A model generated the notes under the pieces. That model was given only the letters and a program-made list of their open reading frames with translations. It made no database searches and had not been told where the DNA came from. The position numbers and the translations under genes are program-made. Positions 7,896 through 15,772 of a DNA stretch of 45,452 bases are shown piece after piece (the stretch's first letter is position 1; each line of letters opens with the position of its first letter). Origin of the DNA: JBELMB01 sp042088665 (lineage in GTDB: Bacteria > Pseudomonadota > Alphaproteobacteria > Rhodobacterales > Rhodobacteraceae); contig JBELMB010000021.1 in the NCBI GenBank assembly GCA_042088665.1, positions 1 through 45,452 on the forward strand, in the 5' to 3' direction.

Positions 7896-10400
7896 TCACC
7901 CATCCTTGCGGATCACCGCATTCGTCGGATCATAGGGGCTGTCACGGGTCACGGTGGCGTCCCAGAGTTGGTCGAACATCTTGACCTTCAGCTCTGTGCC
8001 CTCAACCGCAAGCTCCGGGCGCACATAGCCCAGTCCGATGGATTTTCCGAAAGCCACCGAATAGCCCCCCGACGTCAGGCGCCCCACGCGGGTGCCATCC
8101 GGCGTATACAGCACCTCGCGGCCCCATGGATCCGCGTCTGCCGGACCGTCGATCAGCAGGGTGCAGCATTTCACCCGCACGCCCGTCTCTTCGAGTTTGG
8201 CCTTGCCGTGGAAATCCTTGGTCAGATCGACAAAGCGCGGCAGATCGGCCTCCAGCGGTGTCGCGTCGCGGCCCAATTCGGTGCCAAAGGCGCGGTAGCT
8301 CTTTTCCTGCCGCAGCCAGTTCTGCGCACGCGCGCCGACCAGCTTCATGCCGTGCTTTTCACCGGCCTCGACCAGCAGATCCCAGAGATAATTCTGCATC
8401 TCCATCGGGTGATGCAGTTCCCAGCCCAGTTCTCCGGTGTAGGCCACCCGGATCGCGTTGACCGGGCACATGCCCAGTTCGATCTGGCGGGCCGACAGCC
8501 ATGGAAAGCGTTTGTTGGACAGGGCCGTTTCGGGATCGGCGTCCTTGATCACCGCTTTGAGCACGTCGCGCGACCTTGGCCCGGCAATGGCAAAGACACC
8601 CCACTGCGAGGTCACATCCGAGGCCCAGACATAAGCGCCGCCCGCGGCCATGAAATCCTCGATGGCCTTGCGCAGGTAGTCGCTGTCATAGGCCTGCCAG
8701 GCGCCTGCGCTGACGAGGTAATACTCGTTCTCGGCAAAGCGGACGATGGTGTATTCGGTGCGCGTGGTGCCATGCGCCGTCAGGGCATAGGTCAGGTTGA
8801 TACGCCCGACCCTGGGCAGCTTGTTGCAGGTGAACTGGTCCAGAAAGGCCGTCGCCCCGGGGCCGCGCACCACATGTTTGGTAAAGGCCGTGGCGTCGAT
8901 CAGGCCCGCGGATTCGCGCACCGCCTTGGCCTCGGCAAAGGCGTATTGCCACCACGCGCCGCGGCGAAAGCTGCGCGCATCGTGGTCAAAGCTGTCGGGC
9001 GCACCCACCGGGCCATAATAGTTGGGCCGTTCCCAGCCGTTGACATGGCCGAATTGCGCACCGGCGGCCTTTTGGCGGTCATAGGCGGGGGCGGTGCGCA
9101 GAGGGCGCGCGGCGGGGCGTTCCTCGTCGGGGTGGTGCAGGATGTAGACGTGCTCATAGGCCTCTTCGTTCTTGCGCGCGGCGTATTCGGTGGTCATCCA
9201 GCTGCCGTAGCGCTTGGGGTCAAGGCTGGCCATGTCGATCTCGGCCTCGCCCTCGACCATCATCTGCGCCAGATAATACCCCGCGCCGCCCGCGGCCGTA
9301 ATCCCGAAGGAGAACCCCTCCGCCAGCCACATGTTGCGCAGGCCCGGGGCGGGGCCGATCAGCGGGTTGCCATCCGGCGTGTAGCAGATCGGGCCGTTGT
9401 AATCGTCCTTCAGGCCGACGGTCTCCGACGAGGGGAGCCGGTGGATCATCGACATGTATTCCTCTTCGATCCGTTCCAGATCGAGCGGAAAGAGATCGGC
9501 GCGGAAACTTTCCGGCACATCGTAGAGGAAGCGCGCAGGCGCGTTGCGCTCATAGGGGCCAAGGATCCAGCCGCCGCGCTCCTCTCGCACGTACCATTTG
9601 GCGTCCGCATCGCGCAGGACCGGGTGCTCGCCATGGGTCTTGCGATAGTCGACAAGCGCCGGGTCGGGCTCGGTGACGATGTACTGATGTTCCACCGGGA
9701 TCGCGGGCATCTTGATGCCCAGCAGTTTCGCGGTGCGCTGCGCATGATTGCCGGTGGCCGTGACCACATGTTCCGCGTGGATGACCATCTGCTCGTCCGT
9801 CGGCACGAGGTTGCCGCCGCGTTCCACCATCTTGGTCACCGTGACGTCCCAGTGGTCCCCGGTCCAGGCGTAGCCGTCCACCTGCCATTTGCGCTCGATC
9901 AGAACGCCGCGCTGGCGTGCGCCCTTGGCCATGGCCATGGTCACATCCGCAGGGTTTATGTAACCATCCGTGGGGTGGTAGATCGCGCCCTCCAGATCGT
10001 CGGTGCGCACCAGCGGCCAGCGTTCCTTGATCTGCGCCGGTGTCATCCAGTCATACGGTACGCCGCAGGTTTCAGCGGTGGAGGCATAGAGCATATACTC
10101 ATCCATGCGCGCCTTGCTCTGCGCCATGCGCAGGTTGCCGACCACGGAAAAGCCCGCGTTCAGGCCCGTCTCTTCTTCGAGCGTCTTGTAGAACTTGATG
10201 GAGTAGTCGTGGATATGCGTCGTCGCGTAGGACATGTTGAAATACGGCAGCAGCCCCGCCGCATGCCAGGTAGAGCCAGAGGTCAGCTCGTCGCGTTCCA
10301 GCAACATCACATCGTCCCAGCCCGCGCGGGCGAGATGATAGGCGATCGAGGTGCCGACGGCACCACCGCCGACGACCAGGGCTTTGACATGGGTTTTCAT
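7896..10400 (-). CDS. FAD-dependent oxidoreductase with GcvT-like folate domain (dimethylglycine/sarcosine dehydrogenase family)
   Basis: An 834-aa two-part enzyme. The N-terminal DAO-type FAD domain (about 1-400) begins with the dinucleotide-binding VVGGGAVGTSIAYHL. It contains SGSTWHAAG (about 42-50), whose His corresponds to the covalent FAD-attachment His of dimethylglycine dehydrogenase. The C-terminal half (about 440-834) is an aminomethyltransferase (GcvT) fold with TGELGWELH. Family members oxidatively demethylate N-methyl amino acids and pass the one-carbon unit to tetrahydrofolate. The exact substrate (dimethylglycine, sarcosine or another methylated amine) cannot be read from sequence. 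The start has GGAGACC upstream. It appears monocistronic. Confidence 0.88.
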   Translation of the reverse strand: MKTHVKALVVGGGAVGTSIAYHLARAGWDDVMLLERDELTSGSTWHAAGLLPYFNMSYATTHIHDYSIKFYKTLEEETGLNAGFSVVGNLRMAQSKARMDEYMLYASTAETCGVPYDWMTPAQIKERWPLVRTDDLEGAIYHPTDGYINPADVTMAMAKGARQRGVLIERKWQVDGYAWTGDHWDVTVTKMVERGGNLVPTDEQMVIHAEHVVTATGNHAQRTAKLLGIKMPAIPVEHQYIVTEPDPALVDYRKTHGEHPVLRDADAKWYVREERGGWILGPYERNAPARFLYDVPESFRADLFPLDLERIEEEYMSMIHRLPSSETVGLKDDYNGPICYTPDGNPLIGPAPGLRNMWLAEGFSFGITAAGGAGYYLAQMMVEGEAEIDMASLDPKRYGSWMTTEYAARKNEEAYEHVYILHHPDEERPAARPLRTAPAYDRQKAAGAQFGHVNGWERPNYYGPVGAPDSFDHDARSFRRGAWWQYAFAEAKAVRESAGLIDATAFTKHVVRGPGATAFLDQFTCNKLPRVGRINLTYALTAHGTTRTEYTIVRFAENEYYLVSAGAWQAYDSDYLRKAIEDFMAAGGAYVWASDVTSQWGVFAIAGPRSRDVLKAVIKDADPETALSNKRFPWLSARQIELGMCPVNAIRVAYTGELGWELHHPMEMQNYLWDLLVEAGEKHGMKLVGARAQNWLRQEKSYRAFGTELGRDATPLEADLPRFVDLTKDFHGKAKLEETGVRVKCCTLLIDGPADADPWGREVLYTPDGTRVGRLTSGGYSVAFGKSIGLGYVRPELAVEGTELKVKMFDQLWDATVTRDSPYDPTNAVIRKDG

Positions 10401-10861
10401 TTGGTGGTCTCCGGCTGGGTCTGTGTTGATCCTCTTTTAGACGATCTTCAAAACGCCGCACCGCCCACCCGACACGTCACCACGCAAAACCGACAGAGTG
10501 CATGGGTTTCCGCCCTGTCGCGGGCGAAGCGGGCGCCGGGATCGGGCGTTTGACGGGTCTTGCCCAAGCGTTGGCCCAAGTGCTGGCCCGGGTGCTGGCC
10601 TAGGGGCTGGCCTAGGCGCTGGCCTAGGCGCTGGCCCATGCATTGGACCTGCGCAAGCCGGTCAGCCCGGCCTCGGGATGGCCGCCAATGAGGCCCGCCG
10701 CACCGGTGTCCCAAAGCGTCAATTGGCGCGTCGGGGCGATATGCGGGTTGCGGAAACGCTGCGCGTCATGTCCTGCTTCGCCACCACCCCCGCGCCCCGG
10801 TGGGCTCCCCCGAAGGCCGGTCACCAAGACCACGCGGACAAGGGCAGGCCGTCAGGCGCGG
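10401..10861. other. 461-bp gap carrying a 12-bp minisatellite
   Basis: Between two reverse-strand genes. Besides the tandem array at 10559-10654 I find no gene that I trust. The open frames that cross it translate the array into Pro/Ala/Arg or Gly/Ala repeats and look like by-products. The right half serves as the 3' flank of the gene ending at 10862. Confidence 0.5.
10559..10654. repeat. 12-bp tandem repeat, about eight units
   Basis: Eight consecutive 12-base units, core CTGGCCTAGGCG, with variants CTGGCCCGGGTG, CTGGCCTAGGGG, TTGGCCCAAGTG and degenerate ends (CTTGCCCAAGCG, TTGGACCTGCGC). Two central units are identical. Several units contain the self-complementary cores CCTAGG or CCCGGG, so either strand can fold. 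The period of four codons keeps any frame open, which explains spurious ORFs here. Confidence 0.9.
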
Positions 10862-12445
10862 TCAGTTGTCCACCCGGCAAAACGATGTGCCGCCACAGCC
10901 GCTGCTGCGCGAAGACTGGCGCTTGTGAGAGAACCGGTTGACCTTGATCTCTTCGCGTGAGCGCACGACATCCTGAGGGTCCGGCACAGCCTGCAGCGCC
11001 TGCGCGGCCATGGCGGTGGAGGCCAGCGGAGTCGCGAGGCTTCCTGCAGCGCCCGACCCGCCATCGCCGCTGTTGTCCAGCGAGGCGCGGCGCAAATCCG
11101 ATGCAGCACCCGGCATGCCCGCCTCTTGCCGTTTGATTTCGCGCAGCGTGCGCAGGTATTCCGCGTGTTGCGTGCAGTGGACCCCGGTCTGGGTCGACAG
11201 GCAGGACCCGATGGGCAGCCTGCGATCGGCTTCGGTCTTCAGCACGGCATAGCGTGGGTCGCTGCGCGCCATCTCTCCGCGGACAAAGGCCCGCGTGTCG
11301 CTTTCGCCGACCGCCCCGTAAGGATGATAAGTAATGTCGAAATCCGGCGCGCCATAGCCCTTGTCGATCCGCCGCCGCAACGCGCTCTTTTCAAGATGCG
11401 CGCGTTCGTCGTCAGACATGGCCGCCTTGGCGCGCAGCGCGTCCTCGCTGAGGACGGCAAACTCCGTCTCCACCCGGCGGGTGCATGCCTGCGCGTGCTG
11501 GTGATCCTCCAGCAGGATGTCCATTTCGTCCTGCCAGCTCCAATCCTTGTTGATCCGCCGCCCGGCATAGGACACCCGAAACCGTTCGGCGACCGTTTCG
11601 CAAACCACGTGACCCGTCTGGATCTGCAGGCAGCTGCCAACGGGCAGGTCACCGTCAGCCTCGGCCTTGCGCACGCTGTAGCCCGCCTCTGTCTCGGCCA
11701 TCTGCCCTGCGGCAAACCGCGCGGTGTCCGCTTCGGCCCCGGACCACAGACCGTCATATTTCAAAAACGTGTCCCGGACGTCCAATCCGTTGGCCAAGGA
11801 AAATTCCGCCATGTACATTCCGAAAGCACTGGTGTTTCGATCGGGAAAGGCCTCGACACGGGCGCGGATCTCGTCCAGCGACAACACGGTGCCGTCGCCG
11901 CTGCCCGATCGGTCGGGAAAACCAAGCGAGTCGAAACGGGTTTCGACACGCTTTTTCACGACGATGCCCTGAGGCGACAGGCTGGCAATGCGCGACAGGA
12001 CCTGTCCTTCCCTGCGATCGCTCTGCTTTGCTCGGTCCAGACGCGCCTCGGCGGCGTCACGCTGATCCAGCAGGACCCGGTCCGCGTACAGCTTTTCCTC
12101 CAGCGGCGTCATTTCGGGCGCGGCGCTGCCGATCCCGGGCACGGGCTCCGCCAAGAGGCCGTTCAAACCGTCATAGTCGACAGCATCCATGAAGGCGCGC
12201 AGCTCTTCTTCAGAGATCTCGTTGGCGCGCAGGTACAGCGTGATATCGTCGATGTTCGCCGTGATATGCCAGTCGGGCCGCGCGTTCATGTCGCCGGTGG
12301 TCGTCATGAAAACCCGCGTCCAGACGACGCCACGGGCCACGGCATAGGGTTGCGACACCTCCGAACTCTTGAAGCTGGCGGCTTGCATCTCGAGGATGTT
12401 GTTGGCCAGGGGGCCCGTTTCGTGGAACTGCCGCATGGCGGTCAT
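10862..12445 (-). CDS. Uncharacterised 527-aa protein with an internally duplicated Cys-containing module
   Basis: I do not recognise the family. The protein is hydrophilic, with no clear signal peptide or membrane helix. A module of about 50 residues occurs twice: about 239-290 (RFAAGQMAETEAGYSVRKAE then DLPVGSCLQIQTGHVVC) and about 382-432 (AFVRGEMARSDPRYAVLKTE then RLPIGSCLSTQTGVHC). Each has the core LP-hydrophobic-GSC...QTG...C, suggesting a paired-Cys or disulfide unit. A charged linker separates the copies and the C-terminal 80 residues are low-complexity Ser/Ala/Arg-rich. The ATG directly follows the TAG of the upstream gene (TAGATG), so the two are co-translated. It may be periplasmic through that partner. 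Confidence 0.8.
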   Translation of the reverse strand: MTAMRQFHETGPLANNILEMQAASFKSSEVSQPYAVARGVVWTRVFMTTTGDMNARPDWHITANIDDITLYLRANEISEEELRAFMDAVDYDGLNGLLAEPVPGIGSAAPEMTPLEEKLYADRVLLDQRDAAEARLDRAKQSDRREGQVLSRIASLSPQGIVVKKRVETRFDSLGFPDRSGSGDGTVLSLDEIRARVEAFPDRNTSAFGMYMAEFSLANGLDVRDTFLKYDGLWSGAEADTARFAAGQMAETEAGYSVRKAEADGDLPVGSCLQIQTGHVVCETVAERFRVSYAGRRINKDWSWQDEMDILLEDHQHAQACTRRVETEFAVLSEDALRAKAAMSDDERAHLEKSALRRRIDKGYGAPDFDITYHPYGAVGESDTRAFVRGEMARSDPRYAVLKTEADRRLPIGSCLSTQTGVHCTQHAEYLRTLREIKRQEAGMPGAASDLRRASLDNSGDGGSGAAGSLATPLASTAMAAQALQAVPDPQDVVRSREEIKVNRFSHKRQSSRSSGCGGTSFCRVDN

Positions 12446-12841
12446 CTAGACGTACTTGGTGTCGTTGAGATACACGAAGGTGGTGCCGCTGCGCATCTTC
12501 AGGATCGTCTGGTCGAACCCGTTGACCTGCATTGCGACGCCACGAAAGCCGCCGAACTGCGCATAGGCAGCCTTTTCTTCCTCGGCGCCGGCAAGTCCGG
12601 GCAGGCGCTCATTGTCGGAAAACTCCCAGTCGCGCCGCGTCCAGCCCTCGAGCGCCTGCGGCAGGAATGCCTTGGGTGCCTGCGCGTGATGCGTTTCCCC
12701 CAGACCGAGCCGGGTCTTGATGCTTTGACCATAGGCCGCAGGGCTGGAGACCCCGTTGTTGGACCATTGTTCATAAACATCGGCCAGCACGACCAGACCG
12801 ATCAAGCCAAAAATGACGCCAAAAACAGCCAGAACACGCAT
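12446..12841 (-). CDS. Small membrane-anchored protein of unknown function
   Basis: 131 aa starting MRVLAVFGVIFGLIGLVVLA, an uncleaved signal anchor or signal peptide, followed by a hydrophilic domain (EGWTRRDWEFSDNERLPG, then FRGVAMQVNGFDQTILKMRS near the end). The start at 12841 has GAAGGAG eight bases upstream; an upstream in-frame ATG would put charged residues before the hydrophobic segment. Its stop abuts the start of the 527-aa gene, forming a two-gene operon. I do not recognise the family. Confidence 0.8.
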   Translation of the reverse strand: MRVLAVFGVIFGLIGLVVLADVYEQWSNNGVSSPAAYGQSIKTRLGLGETHHAQAPKAFLPQALEGWTRRDWEFSDNERLPGLAGAEEEKAAYAQFGGFRGVAMQVNGFDQTILKMRSGTTFVYLNDTKYV

Positions 12842-12946
12842 GTCCACGCTCCTTCTCGAGTTTGACGCCAACATGCATCAGCGCAATGGCTGCATTGTGG
12901 CGACATTCGGAAAGATCCGTGAAACGCGTGCCCGGCCCGTCAACGG

Positions 12947-13342
12947 TCAGCAGTTGTAACGGTAGGTGAAGACGAGCACGTCCTCTTTCCAGCGGCCCGT
13001 CGGCGTACAGTTCTGGAAAATCTGGCGAGAGCCACGCACCTGGATCCGCAGAGGATTTTGCAGGACGGGACCTTCAACAGCGTATTCAAGCGGTTGGCAG
13101 GCGCTTGAAAACACCCGCGCGACGCCATTGTACCAATCGCCGCGCTTTTGCCCGGAAAAGAGCCAGCTGCCCCGTGACACGCCTGCATTGCGGATGCCCT
13201 GCCGCGGCGCCTCGTAGAGAAAGGTGCGCTGGTTGCCAGCCGCCGTCAGCCGCATCAGCGATCCGTTGTGGTCCCAGCAACTGTCCGCATGGGCGGGCAG
13301 AGCCAGACAAAAGGTTAAGATAATTGCGAAAATGCGGATCAC
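12947..13342 (-). CDS. Small secreted protein, GTG start
   Basis: 131 aa read from a GTG at 13342 behind a strong GAGGAGGAG. It starts with a Sec signal peptide (MIRIFAIILTFCLALPAHA) and has a mature domain with five Cys residues (SCWDHNGSLMRLTA, SSACQPLEY, IFQNCTPTG, YRYNC). The last residue is Cys. The mature part looks like a small disulfide-rich beta domain of unknown function. The frame is open far upstream through the mreB-leader repeats, where it encodes an eight-residue periodic sequence, but the GTG with its ribosome-binding site and signal peptide marks the real start. Confidence 0.75.
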   Translation of the reverse strand: MIRIFAIILTFCLALPAHADSCWDHNGSLMRLTAAGNQRTFLYEAPRQGIRNAGVSRGSWLFSGQKRGDWYNGVARVFSSACQPLEYAVEGPVLQNPLRIQVRGSRQIFQNCTPTGRWKEDVLVFTYRYNC

Positions 13343-13573
13343 AGCTGTCTCCTCCTCGGCGGCATGACCTTTGAGCAAGTGTCTGTTGGCGGCGGGTTCT
13401 GTCAATGGTTTTTCACATGCAATGCGATTGATCACGCCGCCACCCGGGGGGGCAACACTTGCAAAGTTACGGCGATTCCCCGCTGATTTCAGGGCCTGAA
13501 CCTCTTTCGTCGCGGCGCATCCGGGCCTATAAGACCGTCGGTCCTCGCGCAGAGTCGCGGGCCCAGTAAAATC

Positions 13574-13650
13574 AGGCAGTGCCGGGTCCCGGCAATGAGG
13601 CAAGGCCGGATTCCGGCAAATAGGCAAGGCCGGGTACCGGCAAAGAGGCA
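13574..13650 (+). repeat. Three 24-bp tandem hairpin units in the mreB leader
   Basis: Units at 13574-13597, 13598-13621 and 13622-13645, plus a five-base remnant to 13650. Each reads AGGCA(A/G)(G/T)-palindrome-AA(T/A/G)(G/T). The palindromes are GCCGGGTCCCGGC, GCCGGATTCCGGC and GCCGGGTACCGGC. In the second unit a G:C pair is replaced by A:T, so pairing is preserved. The last remnant, AGAGGCA, supplies the Shine-Dalgarno region of mreB, so the array lies in the mreB 5' leader or promoter. A possible -10 (TATAAG, 13528-13533) lies upstream. Confidence 0.85.
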
Positions 13651-13656
13651 GTGGCG

Positions 13657-14703
13657 ATGTTTGGCATGGATGGACTCCTGGGTATGTTCTCATCGGACAT
13701 GGCCATCGACCTCGGGACGGCAAACACTCTGGTCTACGTCAAGGGCAAGGGCATTGTGCTGTCCGAACCCTCTGTGGTGGCCTATCACATCAAGGACGGC
13801 CAGAAGAAGGTTCTGGCGGTCGGCGAAGACGCCAAGCTGATGCTCGGTCGCACCCCCGGTTCCATCGAGGCAATCCGCCCGATGCGCGAAGGCGTGATCG
13901 CGGATTTCGACACCGCAGAGGCGATGATCAAGGAATTCATCCGCAAGGTTCATCGCCGCTCGACCTTTTCCAAGCCAAAGATCATCGTCTGCGTGCCCCA
14001 TGGCGCGACCCCGGTCGAGAAACGCGCGATCCGGCAGTCGGTGCTTTCGGCGGGCGCGCGCAAGGCGGGCCTGATCGCGGAACCGATCGCGGCGGCCATC
14101 GGCGCAGGCATGCCGATCACCGATCCGACCGGCAACATGGTCGTCGACATCGGCGGCGGCACCACCGAGGTGGCCGTCCTGTCGCTGGGCGACATTGTCT
14201 ACGCGCGCTCGGTCCGTGTTGGCGGCGACCGCATGGACGAGGCGATCATCAACTACCTGCGCCGCCAGCAGAACCTGCTGGTCGGTGAATCCACGGCAGA
14301 ACGGATCAAGACTTCGATCGGCACCGCGCGCATGCCCGACGACGGGCGCGGGTCGTCGATGCAGATCCGTGGCCGTGACCTGCTGAACGGCGTGCCCAAG
14401 GAAACCGAGATAAGCCAGGCGCAGGTCGCCGAGGCGCTCTCTGAACCGGTGCAGGCGATCTGCGAGGCCGTCATGGTCGCGCTCGAAGCGACACCGCCCG
14501 ACCTCGCGGCAGACATCGTGGACCGCGGCGTCATGCTGACCGGGGGCGGCGCATTGCTGGGTGATCTGGATCTGGCACTGCGCGAACAGACCGGCCTTGC
14601 AGTGTCCATCGCCGACGAGTCCCTGAACTGCGTGGCCCTCGGCACCGGCAAGGCGCTGGAGTACGAAAAACAGCTCCGCCACGCGATCGACTACGACAGC
14701 TGA
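13657..14703 (+). CDS. mreB: Rod-shape-determining actin homologue MreB
   Basis: MreB of 348 aa from the ATG at 13657 (MFGMDGLLGMFSSDMAIDLG). A GTG two codons earlier (13651) is possible, but the ATG has the better spacing from GAGG. Actin-family motifs are present: phosphate 1 DLGTANTLVY, connect/phosphate 2 VVDIGGGTTEVAVLS, and adenosine LTGGGALLGDL. MreB filaments guide the elongasome (MreCD, PBP2, RodA) in lateral wall synthesis. Unusually, the next gene on the same strand, mreC, is 1,069 bp away, with a reverse-strand insertion between. Confidence 0.98.
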   Translation: MFGMDGLLGMFSSDMAIDLGTANTLVYVKGKGIVLSEPSVVAYHIKDGQKKVLAVGEDAKLMLGRTPGSIEAIRPMREGVIADFDTAEAMIKEFIRKVHRRSTFSKPKIIVCVPHGATPVEKRAIRQSVLSAGARKAGLIAEPIAAAIGAGMPITDPTGNMVVDIGGGTTEVAVLSLGDIVYARSVRVGGDRMDEAIINYLRRQQNLLVGESTAERIKTSIGTARMPDDGRGSSMQIRGRDLLNGVPKETEISQAQVAEALSEPVQAICEAVMVALEATPPDLAADIVDRGVMLTGGGALLGDLDLALREQTGLAVSIADESLNCVALGTGKALEYEKQLRHAIDYDS

Positions 14704-14763
14704 CCGCTTTCGGTATCGTGGCATCTGGCGCGGGACTTGGCTCTGCCGATGTGCCCGCGCGCG

Positions 14764-15189
14764 CTATTCGCCTGTCGGGGCGGCATAAACCTCGGCGGCA
14801 CGCCAATCGGCGAGAACGCCAAGGATCCTGTCCACGTCCCGCGTCCCGCCGTTGATCAACCTGCGCAAAGCGGCGGTTTCGCCTGCGTTTGCCAATTGCA
14901 ACCCGTTCTGCCCCTCCCTGCTGCGCGTTGCCAGATACAGGATCGCAACACGGGCGGCGAGGTCGGGACTGGACAAGAGCTCTGGCGCGGCTTCGAGATC
15001 GATTCCGATTTTCTTGCCCATTTCGGCGTAGTTGGTGCGACCCGTCAGTTGAATGTACCCCCGACCACGGTACAGCAGGGCATCGCCCGGTTCGATGTTG
15101 CCCAATCTGCCCTCGTAGTTCGTGATAAAGGGGCTGTTGGCACTCTCTTCCAGCAAACGGAACCCTGCGGTTTCAAAATGGATCTGCGC
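14764..15189 (-). pseudogene. GH19/lysozyme-like catalytic fragment, frame-shifted end of a TIR composite
   Basis: This frame encodes 141 residues beginning AQIHFETAGFRLLEESANSP. It contains the GH19/COG3179-type catalytic Glu region (HFETAGF) and YRGRGYIQLTGRTNYAEMGK, followed by a helical end with LRRLINGGTRDVDRILGVL. Such domains cleave peptidoglycan or chitin. The 30-40 residues that normally precede the catalytic Glu are missing. In their place lies the end of the TIR frame, which is offset by one base. There is no good start codon (the first is a TTG at 15156). It is either a broken gene or the C-terminal half of a TIR-GH19 fusion needing a frameshift. Confidence 0.65.
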
Positions 15190-15590
15190 CGTGCGTGAAG
15201 CTGCGCGAGAGGCTTCAGACTGTCGCGCAAATCCGCCGCATCCAGATCCGGGGCGGGGTCGATGATGACAGGAACAACACGCATCCCGGGTGTCGCCAGA
15301 GCCGTCTCGATTTCCTGCCGCAGCAAGTCATCCGGATCATGCAACCGCCGTACGCCGTGCCTGTCCTTCAGATCCGTCCAGTTCTTGCCGATCAACACCA
15401 GAAACACATCGCTGGCGCGGATCTTGTCCTTGATGAAAGCCTCAAAAGGCACACCGTCGGGAATCGCGTCAGCGTCCAGAAAGACACCGCGCGCGCAATA
15501 CGCCTTTGCAAGGGCATCCCGCAGCAGTTTGGCTTCGGCCCGGTCGGGGTCGCGGCGATAGCTTATGAAAAGGCGGCGCAGGGTGAACAT
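15045..15590 (-). CDS. TIR-domain protein, probably frame-shifted at its 3' end
   Basis: From ATG 15590 the frame gives MFTLRRLFISYRRDPDRAEA, a TIR box 1. A BB-loop-like segment (DADAIPDGVPF) follows, then the strand DVFLVLIG and RQEIETAL, whose Glu (about residue 93) sits where TIR NADases carry the catalytic Glu. VVPVIID and LRDSLKPLAQLHARR complete the domain at about residue 133. The remaining 48 residues to the stop at 15045 overlap the GH19 frame and look like out-of-frame translation. Bacterial TIR domains often cleave NAD+ or make signal nucleotides in defence. The Shine-Dalgarno region is weak. It stands on the opposite strand to the flanking mre genes. Confidence 0.7.
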   Translation of the reverse strand: MFTLRRLFISYRRDPDRAEAKLLRDALAKAYCARGVFLDADAIPDGVPFEAFIKDKIRASDVFLVLIGKNWTDLKDRHGVRRLHDPDDLLRQEIETALATPGMRVVPVIIDPAPDLDAADLRDSLKPLAQLHARRRSILKPQGSVCWKRVPTAPLSRTTRADWATSNRAMPCCTVVGGTFN

Positions 15591-15772
15591 GAGCAAGACA
15601 ACGGGGTCACAAGGGCTGTGCCCCGTAGTATGAAGCAACCTGACCGCGTGATCGACATCGCAAGCGCTCTTCATGCGTGGTTTTATGCCGATCGGGACGG
15701 GCATGCACCGCGCAATGGCTGGAGGACAGCGCGCGTTGCCGCTAAAGCACGGCGCAACACGGAAAGGACCAC

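Noticed and set aside
7206..10553. 1,115-codon forward ORF opposite the FAD/folate enzyme
   Set aside because: Its His/Arg/Gly-rich composition is typical of a reverse shadow in GC-rich DNA; the reverse-strand 834-aa enzyme has all family motifs.
10498..10941. 147-aa forward ORF with Gly/Ala repeats
   Set aside because: The repeats are just the 12-bp array translated; the rest resembles no protein and overlaps a better reverse-strand gene.
12947..13723. Extended form of the secreted protein with an eight-residue periodic N-terminus
   Set aside because: The extra part translates the mreB-leader repeats; a GTG with GAGGAGGAG and a signal peptide gives the real start.
15045..15189. Programmed -1 frameshift between TIR and GH19 frames
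   Set aside because: I looked for a slippery heptamer in the overlap and found none in the right frame; a short imperfect duplication explains the offset better.
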